The notes under the pieces are model-generated. The model was not told the origin of the DNA and did not search any database. It saw only the letters and a program-made list of their open reading frames with translations. Positions 11,239 through 22,577 of a DNA stretch of 64,000 nt are shown in pieces. The DNA lies in the NCBI GenBank assembly GCA_002189035.1, contig CM007989.1, forward strand, positions 4,154,001 to 4,218,000. The letters run 5' to 3'. Made by a program: the position numbers and the translations under genes. The first letter of the stretch is position 1. Each line of letters opens with the position of its first letter. The DNA is from Utricularia gibba (Eukaryota; Streptophyta; Magnoliopsida; Lamiales; Lentibulariaceae).

Positions 11239-12480
11239 TCATCGATTTAGGGGCAAGTGAACACATGTGCTATGACCTTGAGTTGTTTGAATCCTATATC
11301 CCATTTATGGCACTAGTAAGATTCCCAAATAATCAAACGGTACTAGTCCAACACATAGGAAAAGTTGCACTGAATAAAAACATCATCCTACACAATGTCC
11401 TATGTATTCCAACATTTATAGTGAATCTTATATCAGTCTCTCAGTTAGTATCAAAGAGTAACATTATACCGTTGTTTTCTGCTAACAATTGCTCTCTGCA
11501 AGACTTGTTATGTTCAACGAGGATGATTGGAAAAGCTAGCTTGAAGCATGGATTATATGTTTTTGAACAACATGTTTATCCTTCTATGCACACTCCTGCA
11601 TCTCTGCATGATTAAACTCTGCTCCTATTATGCCATCATCTTTTGAATAGCATTCACAGTGTGCTTATAATTTCAACTTATGCATTATCCATATACTTTT
11701 GACTTATGACATCATCGAATGGGACACCCATCTCATTTGATCATTGCTCACCTTACAAAAACAAACCCTGATATTTATAGTTTTCCCACACGCATATGCA
11801 TTACATGTCTTAGAGTAAAACAACAAAAACTACCATTTCCTTTGCATGATGACTCTACTTACCCTTTTGATCTAATCCATATAGATACCTAGGGACCGTA
11901 CAAGACACGAGCGAGAGGAGGATATAGATTCTTTCTAACCATTGTCGAAGATGCAACACGCTCTACGTGAACGTATCTTATGCGACTAAAATCAGAAGCC
12001 TCGGCTATTATTTCAGCATTCACAAAGATGGCAAAAACACACTGACTAGGCTCCAGAATATTCTTTGGTAGACTTTGTTGGACTTGGAATAATATATCAG
12101 AATAGCTGTGTTGAACATTGCGCATGCCATATTGTTCCAAGCTGAACTATCCAAACAGTTTTGGGGGGGATGCCATCCTCACCGCCACATTCTTGTTAAA
12201 TCGCACACCAATGAAGCGATTAGCGTTCAGCACTTCATATGAACAATTGATGGGAAAACCACCAGATTATTGATACCTGGAAGTATTTGGCTACCTATGT
12301 TTTGCCTCTACTCTCTAAGGGCGCACGAAACTAGACCCAAGGGCCCGACGCTGCATATTTATAGGATATCCTCCTAGAATCAAAGGATATAAACTCTTCA
12401 ACCTTGATAATTAGGAGACCTTCGTTTCTGGAAATGTAGTCTTCCACGAATAAGTTTTTCCATATGCATATAAGTTTCCT
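11239..12480 (+). pseudogene. copia protease and integrase region, decayed
   Basis: The protease active site reads IIDLGASEHM near 11239; the serine of the usual D-S-G is leucine here. A GAG-pre-integrase motif HHRMGHPS is at about 11710, followed by C-x2-C zinc-binding residues (ITCLRVKQQ) near 11800. The first integrase catalytic aspartate lies in IHIDT near 11876, just before a stop, and the second region (FLTIVEDATRST) is near 11935. Multiple stops and frame changes show that this polyprotein is dead. Confidence 0.8.
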
Positions 12481-12684
12481 CGATATTTAAATGCAGAATA
12501 CCAACTCACGGATAATAGCCGCACTTCAAGCACTAAGGACTCACTGGTTGGGGGGAGGCAACATCCTCATGTAGATATAGAAGCCACACAAACACCGGAA
12601 GATGAACACTCACGTGAATGCAATGAGAACAATGGAGAATCCTCACAAGATAACACATTAGACTCTATTATTGAAGAACTCAAT

Positions 12685-14450
12685 GTGGCAGCACCACAAG
12701 ATGACACATCAAATGATGTCATTCAAGAAGCCACGCCCACAGAAACTCCTGCGAACGACACCACAAGACGATCGAGAAACCGCCGTCTCCCTAATTATCT
12801 TAGCATTTATTCCCATACTGTAAATGACCCACAAGCTAATCATAACACTCGTTTTCCTCTACATGCATATTTGGAAATCCAACAGCTTGGAAGTCGATAT
12901 TCCAACTTCGTAAAAAATATGACAATCATCTCAGTAGAACCAAAAACTTATGTGGAAGCAATGGTACTCCCAGAATGGATTGAGCCCATGGAAAAAGAAA
13001 TTGCAACAATTGAAGCTAATAAAACATGGTAAGTTGTTGAGGTATCCAAGGATACCCACGTTATTGGATGTAGGTGGATTTACAAAAAATAAAATTCTCT
13101 CTGATGGCATCTTGGAAAGACGAAAAGCTAGACTGGTGGCCAGGAGATTCAGCCAAGTTCAAGGTTTTGATTATGAAGAAACCTTCAGCCCTGTGGCAAA
13201 ACAAACAACCGTATGCACATTCTTTGCCTTGGCAGCAGCAAATTCCTGGGTGTTATGGCAACTCGACATTGACAACACATTCCTCAATGGAGATCTAGAT
13301 AAATGCATATACATGGAGATTCCTCAAGGATACCATCACAATCGCCAACCTGGACAAGGAGGAAAACTGGTATGCAAGCTTAGAAAATCTCTATATGACC
13401 TAAAACAGTCTCCTAGATAGTGGAATTGCAAATTCACAGAAACAATACTTTAGTGAGGATGTGAACAGAGCCTAGCAGACTCTTCTCTATTCACCAAATG
13501 CACCCTATCTGGAGAGTTCATCGCTCTATTGGTCTATATAGATGATATAATAATTGGAAGCTCATTCACCAAGCTCTTGGAATCCCTAGTCTGTTTCTTG
13601 AAAAAACAATTCAAGCTCAAGGATCTTGAACGTTCGAGATATTTTTTGGGGATAGAGATTGCCCATATCTCTCTATCAACGAAAATATGTTCTTGACCTT
13701 CTAAGCGACCATGGATTACTTGGGGCAAAACCAGCAGCAACACCTATAGACAGAACACATCAGCTGCACCAACGGGACTCCACACCACTAAGAGATCCAA
13801 CACCATACCGACAACTCATTGAGAAATTGATTTATTTAACTCTGATTAGACCGGACATCTTGTATGCAGTACAACAGCTTGCCTAGTACATGAGCAATCC
13901 AACAAATTTACACTCTATGACTGCATTGCGGGTACTCAGATATTTAAGGGTTATTGTATAAAACCTCACAACCATTACAACTTCTGGCTTATAGTGACAG
14001 TGATTGAGCCAAATGCCTGGATACCCGACGATCAATTACTGGAATGTGTATATTCCTTGGAGACAGTCCTATAAGCTGGAAATCAAAATGCCAGAAGTGG
14101 CTCGTAGTTCCACATAAGCTGAATACAGAGCAATTGCATCTACAACTTGCGAAGTAATATGGATTCTATAGTTGCTTAAATCTTTTAGAATTGAGCATCC
14201 CACTAAACTGTCACTTTGATGTGACAACAAGTTTGCTATTCAAATAGCAAAGAATCCTATATTGCATGAACGAACAAAACATTTCCAATTAGATTGACAC
14301 TTTGTACGTGAAAATGTTGTTGCAGGACTAATCTAGCTGGTTCATATTGGGACACAAAATCAGATTGATGGCATTCTCACAAAGGGACTCAGTAAGGATT
14401 AACATTCATATCTACTAAGCAAGATGAGCATGTCCAATATACATGCTCCT
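12685..14450 (+). pseudogene. copia reverse transcriptase and RNase H region, decayed
   Basis: The copia RT start motif is present (YVEAMVLPEWIEPMEKE, then RKARLVARRFSQVQGFDYEE and FSPVAKQTT). It is followed by QLDIDNTFLNGDL and the catalytic YIDD box at 13535-13546 (VYIDDIIIGSS). RNase H remnants (AYSDSD, then [21 protein letters not shown]-like) lie at about 13985-14100. In-frame stops occur at about 13030, 13420 and later, so the region is non-coding now. Confidence 0.87.
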
Positions 14451-14461
14451 CTTGAGGGGGG

Positions 14462-14675
14462 TGTCAACCAGACCAACCAGATAAGTAACTCTCAAAAATA
14501 AATGAATATGACCGTTAGGTACAGAAGAATACAAAGAGACGAGATCATTATACATCTAGTATAAATACCACTGATTAGCAATGTAAATATGCACTGGTTT
14601 TCGAATAAACAATTTTTCTGTTTGTCTTCCACACTCTATTCACGACTCTGTCCCTGCTCTCCTCTCCGCTTACTA
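14462..14675 (+). repeat. 3' LTR of the copia element
   Basis: The 214-bp LTR begins TGTCAACCAG directly after a purine tract and is followed by target duplicate ACTTC at 14676-14680. Its end is CTTACTA, which is mutated from CA. Confidence 0.93.
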
Positions 14676-14680
14676 ACTTC

Positions 14681-14967
14681 ATCAAGCCTTATTTCTCCAA
14701 TGTTCAATATGCATCTAAATAAAATTTTAGTTTTATGTTTATTTAAAAAATTAATAAAAAAACTAGATTGAATGTTTAGAATTATCATTAGACAATGGTT
14801 ATAAGTTGTTAAATATTATTTATTATCACTAAACGATGTTTAAATAAGTTTGGACACTACTAATAATCACTAAACAGTGTTTAAAACCCTCTTGGATGTT
14901 GTTTACTATCATTAATGGAAATCTAGAATCCTTATGGGTGTTGTTTATTACCATTAATCGGTGCCCT
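14681..14967. repeat. Degenerate minisatellite between copia and Harbinger elements
   Basis: Imperfect copies of a unit containing TTGTTTAYTAYCATTAAT recur here near 14900 and 14945, and again beyond the Harbinger element near 19980 and 20025 (GCTTATTACCATTAGG). The Harbinger element therefore seems to have landed inside a pre-existing tandem repeat. Confidence 0.5.
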
Positions 14968-15230
14968 TAAGGCTGTGTTTGGTAGTAGTTTTAGTAATAC
15001 TGGTATAATTTATACCAGATAAAAATTATCCCTCCTATAAGTACACATTATGTTTGGCAGTATGGAATTTATGAGTTGAATTAAAATATCCCATGACTTG
15101 TTTGGTAGACATATATTGGATTACTTTTTACAGATTTTGAACAAATACATTTTTACCCTTCTACATTTTTTTTATCTGGGTAGGGTTCTTGGCTTCGGCT
15201 CTTCAATCATTCTCCAATTTTCTGTGCGAA

Positions 15231-16299
15231 ATGAGCATGTCCCACACAGATAACAACAATGGTCAATCAAAATCGAAACGCGGGTGGAGCGTTGAAGAAG
15301 AACGTCTTCTTGTTATCGCTTTCAAGGATATTATTGACAATGGGTGGAAGAGTGAAAATGGTTTTAGAAAGGGGTATTATGTAGCTCTTGAGAAGATGAT
15401 GAAGAAACGCAAAACCCACTTCAACTTTGACAGCTATTCCACACATTTCTTCGAAAATCAAGATATGGAAAAAGGAATACTACATGATCATGGACATTCT
15501 TTCTCGATCGGGAACATGGTGGAATAGCACAACAAGGATGTTAGAAGCACCAGACAAGATATGGGATGAATTGGTATTTTCTAGGAAAGTTCCTACTTTT
15601 ATTAGTTTGTGACTATTAAGAATCCATTCTGCTAATTATTTGGGAATTGTTGCTGATATGAATTAGTTTAATCATATGGTTTTTGTAATTGTTTTAGAAT
15701 CCATTTTATGGGAGTTCTTACATTTTTTATATGTTACTTGTTGTAAGTGTCTGAGAAAAGCTATCACGAGTGTTGAATTTTGTTTTTAGGGAACCATCAA
15801 TGGACTGAAAGGCTTGAGAAATAAGGTATGGCCTTTTTATGAAGATTGTTTAGAGATTTTTGGAACAGATCGTGCTACCGGGAAAGATGAAGTTGCTCAT
15901 GAGGAAGCTGCCAACCATGCATCCACTGAAGTCGAAGGCAATGACTATCATGTCAATATGAACAATGAACCAGAATCACCAACAACTCAAATACCAGCTT
16001 TTGTGCCAATTTCAGAAGCCAAATCATATGTTCTTAATGATGATGCTGCTGAGAACAATGTAGGGTCACACAAGAGGAAATTTAACAAGAGACAAAGAGA
16101 GGATGAAGTTATTGGAGAACTTATTGGAGAATTAAAAGCAATGCGTAAAGGATCAGATGCTATCACTGAACTTATACAACAAAAATTGATGGCACTTGTT
16201 GATGCTCAATTAAAGCAACAAAATGAGGCTATATCCATCCTTCGTAAAATGGACATGTTACTGACACCCATTCAGATTGTGCATGTGTCTCATGTATAG
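15231..16299 (+). pseudogene. Harbinger ORF1, Myb/SANT-like protein, frameshifted
   Basis: ORF1 proteins of Harbinger elements bind the terminal repeats and help import the transposase. From ATG 15231 the protein contains the SANT-like start GWSVEEERLLVIAFKDIIDN and then NGFRKGYYVALEKMM. At a run of A near 15410-15413 the frame shifts by one; the expected continuation (IPHISSKIKIWKKEYYMIMD) is in the next frame at 15427-15612. After an intron ending at about 15789 the second exon reads NKVWPFYEDCLEIFGTDRATG and finishes with a Lys-rich and helical tail, stopping at 16299. The neighbouring minus-strand transposase fits the pairing. Confidence 0.8.
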
Positions 16300-16605
16300 T
16301 CTTACACAACTCTCATCATTTTTAATATCCCTATTGACATATAATTAAATCAGTTTTCTTATGTTCAACTTGTGTTGAAGACGCCTGCGGACGTGCAATT
16401 GTTTTTGTGCCTCTCAGATGATGAGCGCAGAGCATTGGTCCAACAACTTGTCAGGGAATAGGTTTTATCAATGGTGCAATATTTTTTTGGGCAGCATCAT
16501 CCGTTGGTGCTCTTCAAGACCACGGAAAGGATCAATTCATCTGACTTCTTACATGCACCATAGACATTATATAGTTTTGAAATATCATAGTTTTGAGCTC
16601 CAAAA

Positions 16606-16628
16606 ATATATATATATATATATATATA
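16606..16628. repeat. (TA)n microsatellite
   Basis: An uninterrupted run of about 11 TA units lies inside the Harbinger element. Confidence 0.9.
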
Positions 16629-17094
16629 GAGCTGTCCATATAGATAACAACTTCCCCTAGTTCAAGTAATGTATCATCCATTATCTTTTTGTCTTCTTCA
16701 GTTCACAAACACCTTGACTTCTAAAACTAAAACATAATAACAGGTTCGCATGAAAATTCATAAAAGTAGACCACACTTGCAGCATAACATCACCCGAAGA
16801 ATAATGAGTTGGATGTTATCATATTTTCTAAATTTTTGTTATTCTATTTTAGCATATAAATCTATTGAGTTATAGTTCAAGAAACAAGTGAACCTAATAT
16901 ATGTCTACATCAAAATTTAATGATTTATTTTTATGTGAATAATATACAACATATATTTCATTATCGAATAATTACATAAATTGGAATTTTTTTAATATCA
17001 ATTTTTTTTATTAATCTGTTTTACAATAAAAAACAATGTTCAACATAAACTTTGATTTATGTATTTAAATTCATGTATTAAATTATTTTATATT

Positions 17095-17690
17095 AACGCT
17101 ACCTACGAAATAAATATTCAACAATACACAAATGTATTGGACTCCTACCACATTACTTATTTCGTAGGTGCCATTAATATGGGATACACACATGCGTGGT
17201 TTATACACAATGCATAACCTATGTCCGTGTATTGGATTTCTACCAAATTACTTATTTCATAAGTAGTACTAATACAGGATACACATGGATAGAGGTGGGT
17301 TCGGTTCGAATCGGAACAATGGTTCGTACCGAAACGTTTGGATATATCTAGTTCCAGGCACCCACATGAGAAAAGGTGGGTGCCTGGAATTTGGTTGCAG
17401 ACTCATAAACACCCTCCTGAGGCACCCACATGAGAGAAGTGGGTGTCTGGAAAACTGTCACAAATACTCCTTCCCAAACACCCATATCAGAGAAGTGTGT
17501 GCCTGGAAATGATCTTACCTACTCTTCCTAGACACTCATACAATGCATTATTTTGTAGGTACCATCCAACTCTCTTTCCCGACACCCTTCCGAGGCACCC
17601 ACATGAGGGAAGTGGGTGCCTGGAAATGGTCTTACCCACTCTTCGTATACACCCACACAATATATTATTTTGTAGGATAGTGTGATAACA
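17095..17690. repeat. Hairpin minisatellite with inverted ends inside the Harbinger element
   Basis: The segment starts with CTACCTACGAAATAA and ends with the near reverse complement TTATTTTGTAGGATAG, and repeats TTATTTCGTAGG-like phrases internally. In the middle are tandem units of about 57-65 bp. At least four contain a perfect or near-perfect hairpin of the form AGGCACCCAC ... GTGGGTGCCT: 17354-17387, 17419-17450, 17476-17506 and 17592-17623. Two further units near 17529 and 17650 have only the left arm. It may be a small nested element; no target duplication was clear. Confidence 0.65.
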
Positions 17691-17947
17691 CCATTTTTAT
17701 TATGTTTTAATAAAGAACATATTTAAATTATTTATATTTTTAGTAAACATATGTCATATAATTATAAAAATATTTTTTTTAGTTGTTGCATCTCGCATAT
17801 TCTCGCGTGCTTAGAAATAAATATGATTTATAAAAATGCTGATAATAATCTTAAGTTCACTTTGCAACGACATGTTCTACCATGTTTAAAAATAACAAAT
17901 GTTCAATCTTGGATATGATAGTTAACAGAAACACAAAAAACGAATGC

Positions 17948-19156
17948 TTATCTATTCATATACTGATTCCATATAATTGTTGCAAGCTCATCACGCCATG
18001 TACACCACCCTGGAGAGGTTTCAACAGCTGTTATGAACTCACTAGTCCCTTGCTCAACAAATTTAGTAAAATTCTCTGACACTTCAGCTTCCAACGGATC
18101 ATATGCCATATTCATTCTTACAAAATTGTGTAATAAAGCACAAGCAAGAATAATGCGACTTTGTGTTTGAACTGGATAGTAGGATGCTGACTGAAGAATG
18201 GCCCATCGAGTCTTTAAAATTCCCCATGCTCTCTCAATTACATTTCTCGCTGAGGCGTGACGCATGTTAAACAACTCTTTCGCATTTTGAGGTGCTGAAT
18301 TTCCAGTACCTCATTCTTTTAAATGATAGCGTACATTCTGATATGGAGCTAGGAAGCCATCACAATTGTTGTAGCCATTATCGTATAGATAATAGCAACT
18401 TGCAATCACAACATGCATTTGTATAGTAAAATGTTTCTGAAAACAGCCTGAAACAATGGAAATTCATGCATGGAAAAACCTTTAAAAATCTTACTAACTT
18501 CACAACTAACCTCTATGTACTCGTAGACCACCAATATCCTTCAACAAAGCACTTTTAAGTATACGGCTGTCAGCAGCCGATCCTTCCCAACCAGCAAGCA
18601 TGTAAATAAAATTCATATTTTGATCACACACACCCAAGACATTGAAGGCTATTGTACCTTTTCGGGTTCGATATTTTGACTTATCACACTCAGGCACCCG
18701 TGCCTCAATATAGGACCCATCTAAAGCACCTAAACAATTCTAAACATATTACAAACATTCAACAATTAATAGTTATTAAGATAAACATTGCATAAGCAAA
18801 AAATGAAATAGTATCTCAAAGAAACAGAACCTTGTTGTGGCACTGGTAGTAGTAACAACTTATCATGCAAGCATAAAATAGCTACAAAAATGGCCTTGAA
18901 GTGACAGCTAATTGTCCAAGTCGATCTTTTTGAAGGATGACTTTTGAATTCACATCTTCTTATGATGGGCTAAAGTACCTAAGAAAATACAGACTTTCTC
19001 ACTGATAGTTATATACTTCGAGTCACGAAGCTCTGCATAATCACGAAGTAGACAACACAATCGTCCAAAGACATCTCGATTCATCCTCAATTCCTCCAAA
19101 GCTGTGTTGTTCATGTTGCTAACTAATTCATGGAGATGTTCAATTTGTCTTGGCAT
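17948..19156 (-). pseudogene. Harbinger DDE transposase (DDE_Tnp_4 type), decayed
   Basis: On the minus strand, reading down from 19156, the N-terminal part is MPRQIEHLHELVSNMNNTAL and FGRLCCLLRDYAELRDSKYI. After a frameshift near 18955-18965 the helix-turn-helix-like part continues (RSTWTISCHFKAIFVAIL). An intron precedes the catalytic core: LDGSYIEARVPECDKSKYRT (first Asp, about 18720), then AGWEGSAADSRILKSAL (second Asp, about 18590). A further block contains DNGYNNCDGFLAPYQ near 18370, and the last block is SARNVIERAWGILKTRWAIL with the catalytic Glu near 18240. The stop is at 17948. The domain order is complete, but the frame is broken. Confidence 0.86.
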
Positions 19157-19966
19157 TTTCGATGTATATGAGTATCAGCATTGCTGTCTTGAACCATGAG
19201 AACGTAGTCAGAGCAGCACAATAAGCACAATAATATGAGCAATTTCGAAATTCCTTTGCAACAAATATGCCAATAACAATAACTGAGCATTCTCATCAAT
19301 TGATTCCATCCAAAAAAATAATTTGGGTTACTACAATTAATTCATAACATATAATAATTAATGCAAGAGAGACTACATGCTTATGCGTACACACATCAGG
19401 AACAAAGCAAACAATCAGAAAATACAAAATGAATATGTTTGCATTATTAAAGAAATTATTCATTCATCTTGGCTACTCACCTTCGATTTTGATGTCTCCA
19501 AATGGGTGGGACACCGAATGAATACTTTGTTGTGCCGCCGAACAGTCAAAACATGGATCTCAATTACATGAATTTGAGACCCAACAATGGATCTACGATC
19601 CAAATTTTGCAAGTCGGTATAAAAAAATATTCACAGGTTGAGGAAGAAAATCTGTAGATGGAGGAAGAAATTCGCAGGTTGAGGGGAAACAGAATCGTAG
19701 GGTTGAAAAATAATTTTCCCTCAAATTTAATTCAAGATAAGATGTAGATGTATTTATGGGTATTTTAGACTTTTCATAATCAAAAAGTTATCCATATGTA
19801 AGGTATAAAATTAAGGAAGGGTTTTGATGGGGATACTTTTATGACTTATATAAAGGAAAAAAGTATCCCAGAAAAATTTACTTCTACTTACCAAATACGT
19901 TATTATTAGGCATATTAGGATATACCATCTTATCCCATGTTATACTTATTAACAAACACGGTCTAA

Positions 19967-21567
19967 GGGTTTTGGGTGCTGCTTATTACCATTAGGCTGG
20001 CCCAAGCCTCTATGGATGCTGCTTAAGATTATCAAGTGGTGCTTATGTATACCCTTTTGAATAGTTTGTAATTCGAAAAAATAATGCAGTTTTAATATAA
20101 GCACAAAAATAAATATTTTTTTGAAAGTGTTTTTCATACACATGATTCCAAATGCAAATTAATAATATTTAAAGAATTTGTTTCAAGTAATTATTGGAGT
20201 TTAGATCAACATATAATAAATATTATTTAATTATGTAATTGTTTCGCTGTGGGATACATTTGATTCGAAAATCAAAATTGGGAAAAAGCATCTCCTTAAT
20301 TATTTCTCGATCATTCATTTTATATAAAAAAAATTGATTTACTCTATGATATGTAAATTATGCACATGTATTTATATAGTTTAATTATGCAATTGTTTAC
20401 ATATCTATAATTTAATTATGTAAATGTTTATATATACATTAATTAGAAGAGGGCATAATTATTTTTTGTGTTTGTAAATTATTTAAAAATTTAATAGTTA
20501 TTGTTACATATGTTATACTATTATATACAATATTATGTAATTAAACACATAAATTAATAAAAGAAATATTATTTCGAAAATGATGATTTAAAAGAAATTC
20601 ATTACTTATCCAAATACGTTGACATGTCATTGTATTTGAATAAATAATGAATTTCTTTAAAAAAAATTTTTACGAGATGACTATCTCTCAAATTTAAGTG
20701 GAAATAGATGATCATTTCTAAAATTGAGCGCAATTATTTCCGGTGGTCATAAATTATATATATTCATAATTCCTTACAAGGTGCAATGGTTGAAACAGTC
20801 AGATAAATTGTCTCCAAGGTAGCAAAAATGTTTTTGAAATGATCATTTTGGTTTTATAAATAAAACATTGTCTAACCCATTTTTTTTTAAAAAAACTGAA
20901 AAATATGCATGCTCTTTTTTTCATTGGTAAAGAATTAACGTTGATGAGAAATGCTAATTGAAAAATTTATGAACATTTCATATTTTTTGAATAAAAAATA
21001 AATGAAGGTCTAGGATAATTTATGTAATATATTGAATTATTTATATTTTTTAAAAAATATTCAATTAGTTTTTGAGATAAATTCATTTATAATCTAAATT
21101 TTTATAATACCTTTTTTCATCAATCTTTATGTTAATAAAAGGATGATATCAAGATGGTTACAGGTTCAACCATGTCTTAGAATTATCTTACACAACAAAT
21201 GGGTTTTACATGACATTAAAATTTATTTAAATAATAAATTTAATACATTCTATTATCCAACTGAATTTCTAGATTATATAACTATATTTTATTTCATATT
21301 TTTATTATTATGAGTATTATTTCTACTTTAATAAATGGTATACTTGTGATTTTAATTTGATAATATAATTACGTGACAAATTATAATTCATAATTTTTTT
21401 AAAAAATGATGGTTAACCGTAGTGAGCAGTGCCCTGAGAGAGAGTCATCTGTTGTCTGGTGGAGAACAAAATGCCGCTGGACAAAATTTTAGGATAATCA
21501 CATGAATATAAAAATAATATAATGTATTGTGAGTTTAAACGTTTGTAATATTAATTAATGTTGATTT
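19967..21567. other. AT-rich intergenic DNA
   Basis: Remnant minisatellite copies occur up to about 20045, then very AT-rich sequence with no supported gene. Positions 20736-20789 resemble 5999-6054. Confidence 0.6.
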
Positions 21568-21572
21568 ATCAA

Positions 21573-22104
21573 TGTTATGGGTGAAATCGGTATCCGGTGA
21601 GAGGCCGATTTTAGGTGATAGGCGCGGTCGGGAATGCCACACTTAGTCACCTTCTTCACGTCTAGTACGATTAAAATAGAAGTGAACATGGATTTTTTAC
21701 GTGGAAACCGCCAGAGAGCGGAAAAACCACAGAGCTACCGGAGCTCGCCGGAAAAGAGTTTCACTAGGTGGACGTCGCGAAAAAGGAGAATACAACTTGA
21801 AGAAATCTTTTTTTGAGTCCAACCGCTTTCTTGTCATCATTCCGTCTATTTATAGGAGAGCTCACTCTGACCGAATTCTGGTGTCTGCAAACATCGGTTG
21901 CTTTCTGCTCCTACTATGCAATCTCGCTTTTCAGATATCGGCCGCCTGTTATGCCGTAATTCGGCCGCTTTTCAGGCTGTGTCATATGCCCATACCTGTC
22001 AGATTTCTGACAGACGTCGATCTGTCGTCTGGCATTATCCCCTTGAGATCTCTTTTGGCAGCCTTTTAGGAACCGATTACCCTTGGCCGATTTTTCCCTT
22101 ATCA
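21573..22104 (-). repeat. 3' LTR (left copy) of the gypsy element
   Basis: It runs from TGTTATGGG to CCCTTATCA on the plus strand. A purine tract, seen in reverse complement as CAAAGGGGCTGAA at 22105-22117, adjoins it and would be the polypurine tract. Confidence 0.93.
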
Positions 22105-22314
22105 TTCAGCCCCTTTGATTCGCCGATTCTAGCCCTTTTCGGGGTAAATCGGGGGATCAGAACTACTACGATACCGATTCTTGAGTTGCTGCTTCCCCCG
22201 AATAGGCCACATGCCGTTCTCTACCACACGTCGGCTCGTTGGCACGCCACGTTTTTTCCTGCTCATTCTGGGTACCCCAAACGTCACGACGCTTCGTCTT
22301 CCTAACCTGTCCCG

Positions 22315-22322
22315 TATAAATA
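22315..22322 (+). promoter_or_regulatory. TATA-like box of the antisense gene in the gypsy element
   Basis: TATAAATA lies about 255 bp upstream of the antisense gene's ATG at 22578 and outside the LTR. Its position would give the antisense gene its own promoter. Function is inferred. Confidence 0.45.
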
Positions 22323-22577
22323 AGCGCCCTTCGCGTTAGTTCTTTCCTTTGCCCTTTCTGTTGCCTGCAAGAGTTTTGTGCCCTCCGTGCTCCGTCACAC
22401 TCGTCCGCCGCTCGATCATCGTGATATCCGTCGGAAAACGTCAATTTTCCAGGTATCATTCGGTTCTTTGTCTTTTCCGTTCGGTCTTCTGGGATTTTTG
22501 ACGGGTCCCCCTTGTCATTCTAAGTCCTTCCCCCGTCATAACTCCTACCTCGTTCTAGGGTTTTTGGCTTCTTTGAA

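Larger units (their letters stand above)
6905..11260 (+). pseudogene. copia gag, interrupted
   Basis: The gag frame starts at ATG 6905 (MATEALIQEVLAAL) and reads through typical copia gag (YAQWSRNVLRALRIRGK; MWLMLQERFTHSDEDR) to 7419. There it is cut by the hAT element at 7428-10575. It resumes at 10584 in the matching frame and continues to a zinc knuckle CTNCRWSNHNIDQC (C-x2-C-x4-H-x4-C) near 10890-10935, then stops at 11260. In retroelements this protein packages the RNA. The break is a clean 8-bp duplication, so the interruption came after copia insertion. Confidence 0.88.
6651..14675 (+). mobile_element. Ty1/copia LTR retrotransposon, decayed, split by a hAT insertion
   Basis: This is a complete but inactive copia element on the plus strand. 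The two LTRs are exactly 214 bp each (6651-6864 and 14462-14675). The 5-bp target-site duplication ACTTC flanks it at 6646-6650 and 14676-14680. A primer-binding site TGGTATCAGAGC (initiator-Met tRNA type) directly follows the 5' LTR, and a purine tract (TTGAGGGGGG) precedes the 3' LTR. Domain order is gag, protease, integrase, RT, RNase H, as in copia. Without the internal hAT element the length is about 4.87 kb. By hand alignment the LTRs differ at 19 of 214 sites, mostly transitions, so this is the older of the two LTR elements in the window. All ORFs carry stops or frameshifts. Confidence 0.94.
14971..19963. mobile_element. PIF/Harbinger DNA transposon, decayed
   Basis: A 4,993-bp element is flanked by the 3-bp target duplication TAA (14968-14970 and 19964-19966), typical of PIF/Harbinger. 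The terminal repeats are GGCTGTGTTTGGTAGTAG at the left and, in reverse complement, GACCGTGTTTGTTAATAAG at the right. It has the two genes this superfamily needs: a Myb/SANT-like DNA-binding protein on the plus strand (left half) and a DDE transposase on the minus strand (right half). Both contain frameshifts. A hairpin minisatellite lies between them. Confidence 0.92.

Noticed and set aside
17354-17623. CRISPR-like array
   Set aside because: Units are hairpins of uneven spacing within a Harbinger transposon in plant DNA, with no unique spacers and no cas genes.
21634-22305. ORFs in the gypsy LTR, repeated at 31177-31662
   Set aside because: They are seen twice only because the LTRs are duplicates; no family match, and they run through LTR signals.
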